Source: Spongilla lacustris (taxonomy: Eukaryota; Porifera; Demospongiae; Spongillida; Spongillidae). Taken from it: a stretch of 64,000 bases of DNA. Of the stretch, positions 61,701 to 64,000 are shown piece by piece. The stretch covers positions 12,693,279-12,757,278 of the forward strand of contig OX442418.1 in the NCBI GenBank assembly GCA_949361645.1, given 5' to 3'. The notes under the pieces are model-generated. The model saw only the letters and a program-made list of their open reading frames with translations, searched no databases and was not told the origin of the DNA. The stretch's first letter is position 1; every line of letters starts with the position of its first letter. Made by a program: the position numbers and the translations under genes.

Positions 61701-63983
61701 AGATACATTTAAACAAAGTACGTTCACTTTTCCCGCTCGATTCGCGCCAATGATTTTGGCAAACCGCGTCCCGCTCAATGTATGGGAGGCGGTGATTATA
61801 TCATTGGCGTGTATCAAGCCGGAAAAAGTGCACGTAGTTTGTTCAACTGTATCTCCGTAACGGATGGCATAAAAATTAACGAACAGTACAAACCGATAGG
61901 TAAAGGACCTCTCTACCTACAAACCGAATTTGAAGCGATTTGATAACTCCTACAGAAAGTTATGGCAGGTTTGAACCCGGTGGGGTATAAAACGTTGCAG
62001 TACTGGTACGGAGCACGTGCAAGACACCAAAATGTACTTTACCATATGTAGAGAAATGGTGTGGTATGAAGTGTTGTAAATACGAAGTAGATAGCCTAAA
62101 CTGTTGGGAAGTTATAGCGATTCAAACATAAGAAAATTTTATAACATTATAAATATAAAAGCGAGTTATCATTTTCGCGTGAACTGTCCCATATATAGCA
62201 TCCTATTCAAATCACTATATCTTCCTAACGGTTTGGGCTGTTACCTTCCTATTTTCAACACTACCATTTCTCTATGTTAAAATACATTAAGGAGTCTTGC
62301 ACTTGCTCTTTGCTGGCCAGTATTGCAACGTTCGATACCCCACCTGGTTAAAAACCTGCCATAACTTTCAGTAGGAGTAATCAAATCGCTTCAAATTTCA
62401 GCGACTTAGTTTGTTCAACTGTATCTTCGTAACGGATGGCATAAAAATTAACGAACAGAACAAATCGATAGGTAAAGGACCTCTGTACCTACAAACCAAA
62501 TTCGAAGCAATTTGATTACAGCTACCGAAAGTTATTCACGTATATCTGACCACTGTGAACACTCCCCCACCCCCACTCCCTGCTTAAAGAGGACTATGAT
62601 TTGATGCAACACTGGTGTCCCTCTACAATGAAATAAGGTGCTGTCCAGACACTCTTCATTGAAAAAAACGAGCACCCGAAAAAAATTGAACAGCCTCGGC
62701 GCCATACTTTGCGCGCAATACAAAAGTGCCGCGTGAGCACATACATGTTGCCACACTCCTGGTTACATACATGTTGCCACCCTCGTGGGTACATACATGT
62801 TGCCACCCTCGTGGGTACATACATGTTGCCACCCTTGTGGGTACATACATGTTGCCACCCTCGTGGGTACATACATGTTGCCACCCTCGTGGGTACATAC
62901 ATGTTGCCACCCTCGTGGGTACATACATGTTGCCACCCTCGTAGGTACATACATGTTGCCACCCTCGTTGCCACTCTCGTGGGTACATACATGTTGCCAC
63001 CCTCGTGGGTACATACATGTTGCCACTCTTGTGGGTACATACATGTTGCCACCCTCGTGGGTACATACATGTTGCCACCCTCGTGGGTACATACATGTTG
63101 CCACCCTCGTGGGTACATACATGTTGCCACCCTCGTGGGTACATACATGTTGCCACCCTCGTGGGTACATACATGTTGCCACCCTCGTGGGTACATACAT
63201 GTTGCCACCCTCGTGGGTACATACATGTTGCCACCCTCCTGGTGTGTACATAGTGTACCCTTTTCAATATTACAGTACGTTTGAACCATAGATCTACTTT
63301 CGCCACATGATGGTTAAATTTTGTATTCCCACTGCACCGGTATAGCTATGTTTGACTATCTAGGGCATTGTCTTTGTCTACAGCTCAACAGGTGTCCAGT
63401 ATCACAACCAATGTCAGAATTGGGTTTGGATCCTTCAATGATAAGCCAATTCAACCCTTCTCACAGTACGGCCCAGCAGCCTGTATTTTTGGGGACACGT
63501 CTTGTGCCGCGTAAGTTGTTCAGGGAGGGGGAGGAGGGTTGCTGTATAGAATCCATACATTGGCTGCTATATTCAGAATGATGTGTAAAATGCTATTGTA
63601 CCATTGTGTGTATGTGTGTGTGGTGTGTGTGTATGTGTGTGGATTGAGAGGTATTATTTCTGTGAAGGGATTAATGGTGTTATAAGTAACACATGTTTGC
63701 CTATGTTGGTGAAGTCACATTACCACCCACAAGGCCTGGCTCTGCATGTCACTTGTGCACTCATCCTCCCAGATAAACTTGTTTCCCTACTCGGGCATGT
63801 TTTATTTTAACCGAGATAAAATTATATGTAAGCACAAATTGGAAGATTGGAGATTGGACAAAGGTGTGCAGTGTGTCAAGAACATTACTTGAATTATTTC
63901 ATTACTGCAGGCTTACAGCAAACAATGAAGACTATATTCAATACAGCTTTTTCCATCGAGTCAACTTCACTTCAAACTTTAAT
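55710..63983 (+). CDS. Integrin beta chain, N-terminal seven exons (runs off right edge)
   Basis: Exons: 55710-55761, 56179-56267, 59421-59522, 59734-59785, 59849-59980, 63384-63510, 63911-63983, with all phases consistent (128 codons). Exon 1 is a signal peptide (MFMKLSTTVLVALCFCQ). Exon 2 is a PSI domain, with LTCGDCIRAAGCVWC giving the typical cysteine and Trp spacing; exon 3 continues it. Exon 5 holds the beta-I MIDAS, DLYILMDLSDSM, with D123, S125 and S127 as the metal-binding DxSxS. Exon 6 has RIGFGSFNDKPIQPF, whose Asp corresponds to a SyMBS ligand, and exon 7 has the following FHRVNFTSNF strand. The DD pair after the MIDAS (ADMIDAS in most beta chains) is replaced by GGP. The rest of the beta-I domain, the EGF repeats, transmembrane helix and NPxY tail must lie to the right. 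The gene is co-oriented with the three alpha genes and starts 1.07 kb after gene C. Introns 2 and 5 are large and repeat-filled. Confidence 0.93.
56962..57875 (+). repeat. 27-bp minisatellite, about 33 copies, integrin beta intron 2
   Basis: Unit made of ATAGTGTGCCCCAACATGGC plus CCAGCCT, with CCAACCC and CATGGTCC variants. Because 27 is a multiple of three, open frames over 300 residues long appear on both strands (for example MAQPIVCPN repeats). They lie inside an intron and show no other coding sign. Confidence 0.95.
58145..58630. mobile_element. Nested foldback element with telomere-like centre, integrin beta intron 2
   Basis: Outer arms (about 58145-58240 and 58530-58630) pair through TTAATCAGTTCTAATTAATT and its inverse. 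An inner pair (58279-58325 and 58405-58455) begins GGGCGCCCATAAGCTGGATT and its inverse. Between them lies TAACCCTAACCCTAAACCTA with GTTAGGGTTAG on the other side. No ORF. Confidence 0.8.
60661..61312. mobile_element. Foldback-family copy 1, integrin beta intron 5
   Basis: Inverted arms with GAGTAATCAAATTGCTTCAA and its inverse, around a degenerate core (GATTTGGACAAG, GGGGAGGCGGGGATTATAAC). Clear relative of the copy at 61362. Confidence 0.8.
61362..62197. mobile_element. Foldback-family copy 2, nearly intact, integrin beta intron 5
   Basis: The ends TATATATGGGACAGTTCACG and the exact inverse at about 62178-62197 frame two arms of about 400 bp. The arms meet at a core with TTTTCCCGCTCGATTCGCGC and GGGAGGCGGTGATTATATCA. 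This is the best template for defining the family. TA-rich flanks prevent a sure target duplication call. Confidence 0.88.
62198..62543. mobile_element. Foldback-family copy 3, internally deleted, integrin beta intron 5
   Basis: Abuts copy 2. The left arm joins the right arm near 62400, having lost the core. Left-arm start (GCATCCTATTCAAATCACTA) matches the gene B copy at 35230 rather than copy 2. Confidence 0.78.
62740..63240 (+). repeat. 26-bp minisatellite, about 19 copies, integrin beta intron 5
   Basis: Unit starts GTTGCCACCCTCGTGGGTAC and ends ATACAT. One unit is shortened (CCTCGTTGCCACTC). The array ends about 145 bp before exon 63384-63510. Confidence 0.95.
63604..63642 (+). repeat. 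Impure TG tract, integrin beta intron 6
   Basis: Short GTGTGTATGTGTGTGTGGTG stretch. The rest of this intron (63511-63910) is unique. Confidence 0.7.
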
Positions 63984-64000
63984 GTGAGTTTACCTCCTTC

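Larger units (their letters stand above)
59981..63383. other. Beta gene intron 5 (3.4 kb)
   Basis: Almost entirely repeats: an inverted pair at 60139-60190 and 60598-60650, three foldback-family copies from 60661 to 62543, and a 26-bp minisatellite at 62740-63240. No gene. Confidence 0.7.

Noticed and set aside
62594..63306. Cys/His-rich open frames up to 231 residues resembling zinc-binding repeats
   Set aside because: Translation of a 26-bp minisatellite in beta intron 5; the pattern appears on both strands and shows no domain spacing.

Overview
This is a stretch of an animal nuclear genome with small exons, GT-AG introns and very many micro- and minisatellites. The coding content suggests an early-branching invertebrate, most likely a sponge. 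The integrin alpha chains have no inserted I domain, and the reverse-transcriptase relics resemble a retroelement family I associate with demosponges. That assignment is inference. All genes I can support lie on the + strand. Layout: (1) 1184-1696, the last three exons of a serine carboxypeptidase (CPVL/S10-like). (2) 4360-13554, integrin alpha gene A, whose first exons are not visible and which sits next to a 200-base N gap at 3928-4127. (3) 13555-21232, an intergenic zone of decayed transposons, including a hAT element nested inside a reverse-transcriptase relic. (4) 21233-41372, integrin alpha gene B, complete, 29 exons, 1147 aa. (5) 41725-54638, integrin alpha gene C, complete, 29 exons, 1128 aa, starting only 352 bp after gene B. 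(6) 55710 to the right edge, the first seven exons of an integrin beta gene (signal peptide, PSI domain, start of the beta-I domain with its MIDAS). Three alpha paralogues and one beta therefore form a head-to-tail cluster that could supply both halves of adhesion-receptor heterodimers. The most striking internal feature is mosaic divergence. Exons 2-16 of genes B and C (the ligand-binding beta-propeller), with several short introns between them, are almost identical in DNA. Exon 1 and exons 17-29 (legs, transmembrane segment, tail) are strongly diverged. This points to gene conversion or a recent head swap. Gene A has a divergent cytoplasmic tail without the near-universal GFFKR motif, and the beta chain keeps the MIDAS DxSxS but lacks the ADMIDAS aspartates. 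Introns and spacers are filled with private minisatellites, TG tracts just after splice donors, CA tracts just before some acceptors, and several families of long inverted-repeat (foldback/MITE-like) elements. All exon boundaries were read by eye from splice signals, frame continuity and paralogue comparison; there are no transcript data.
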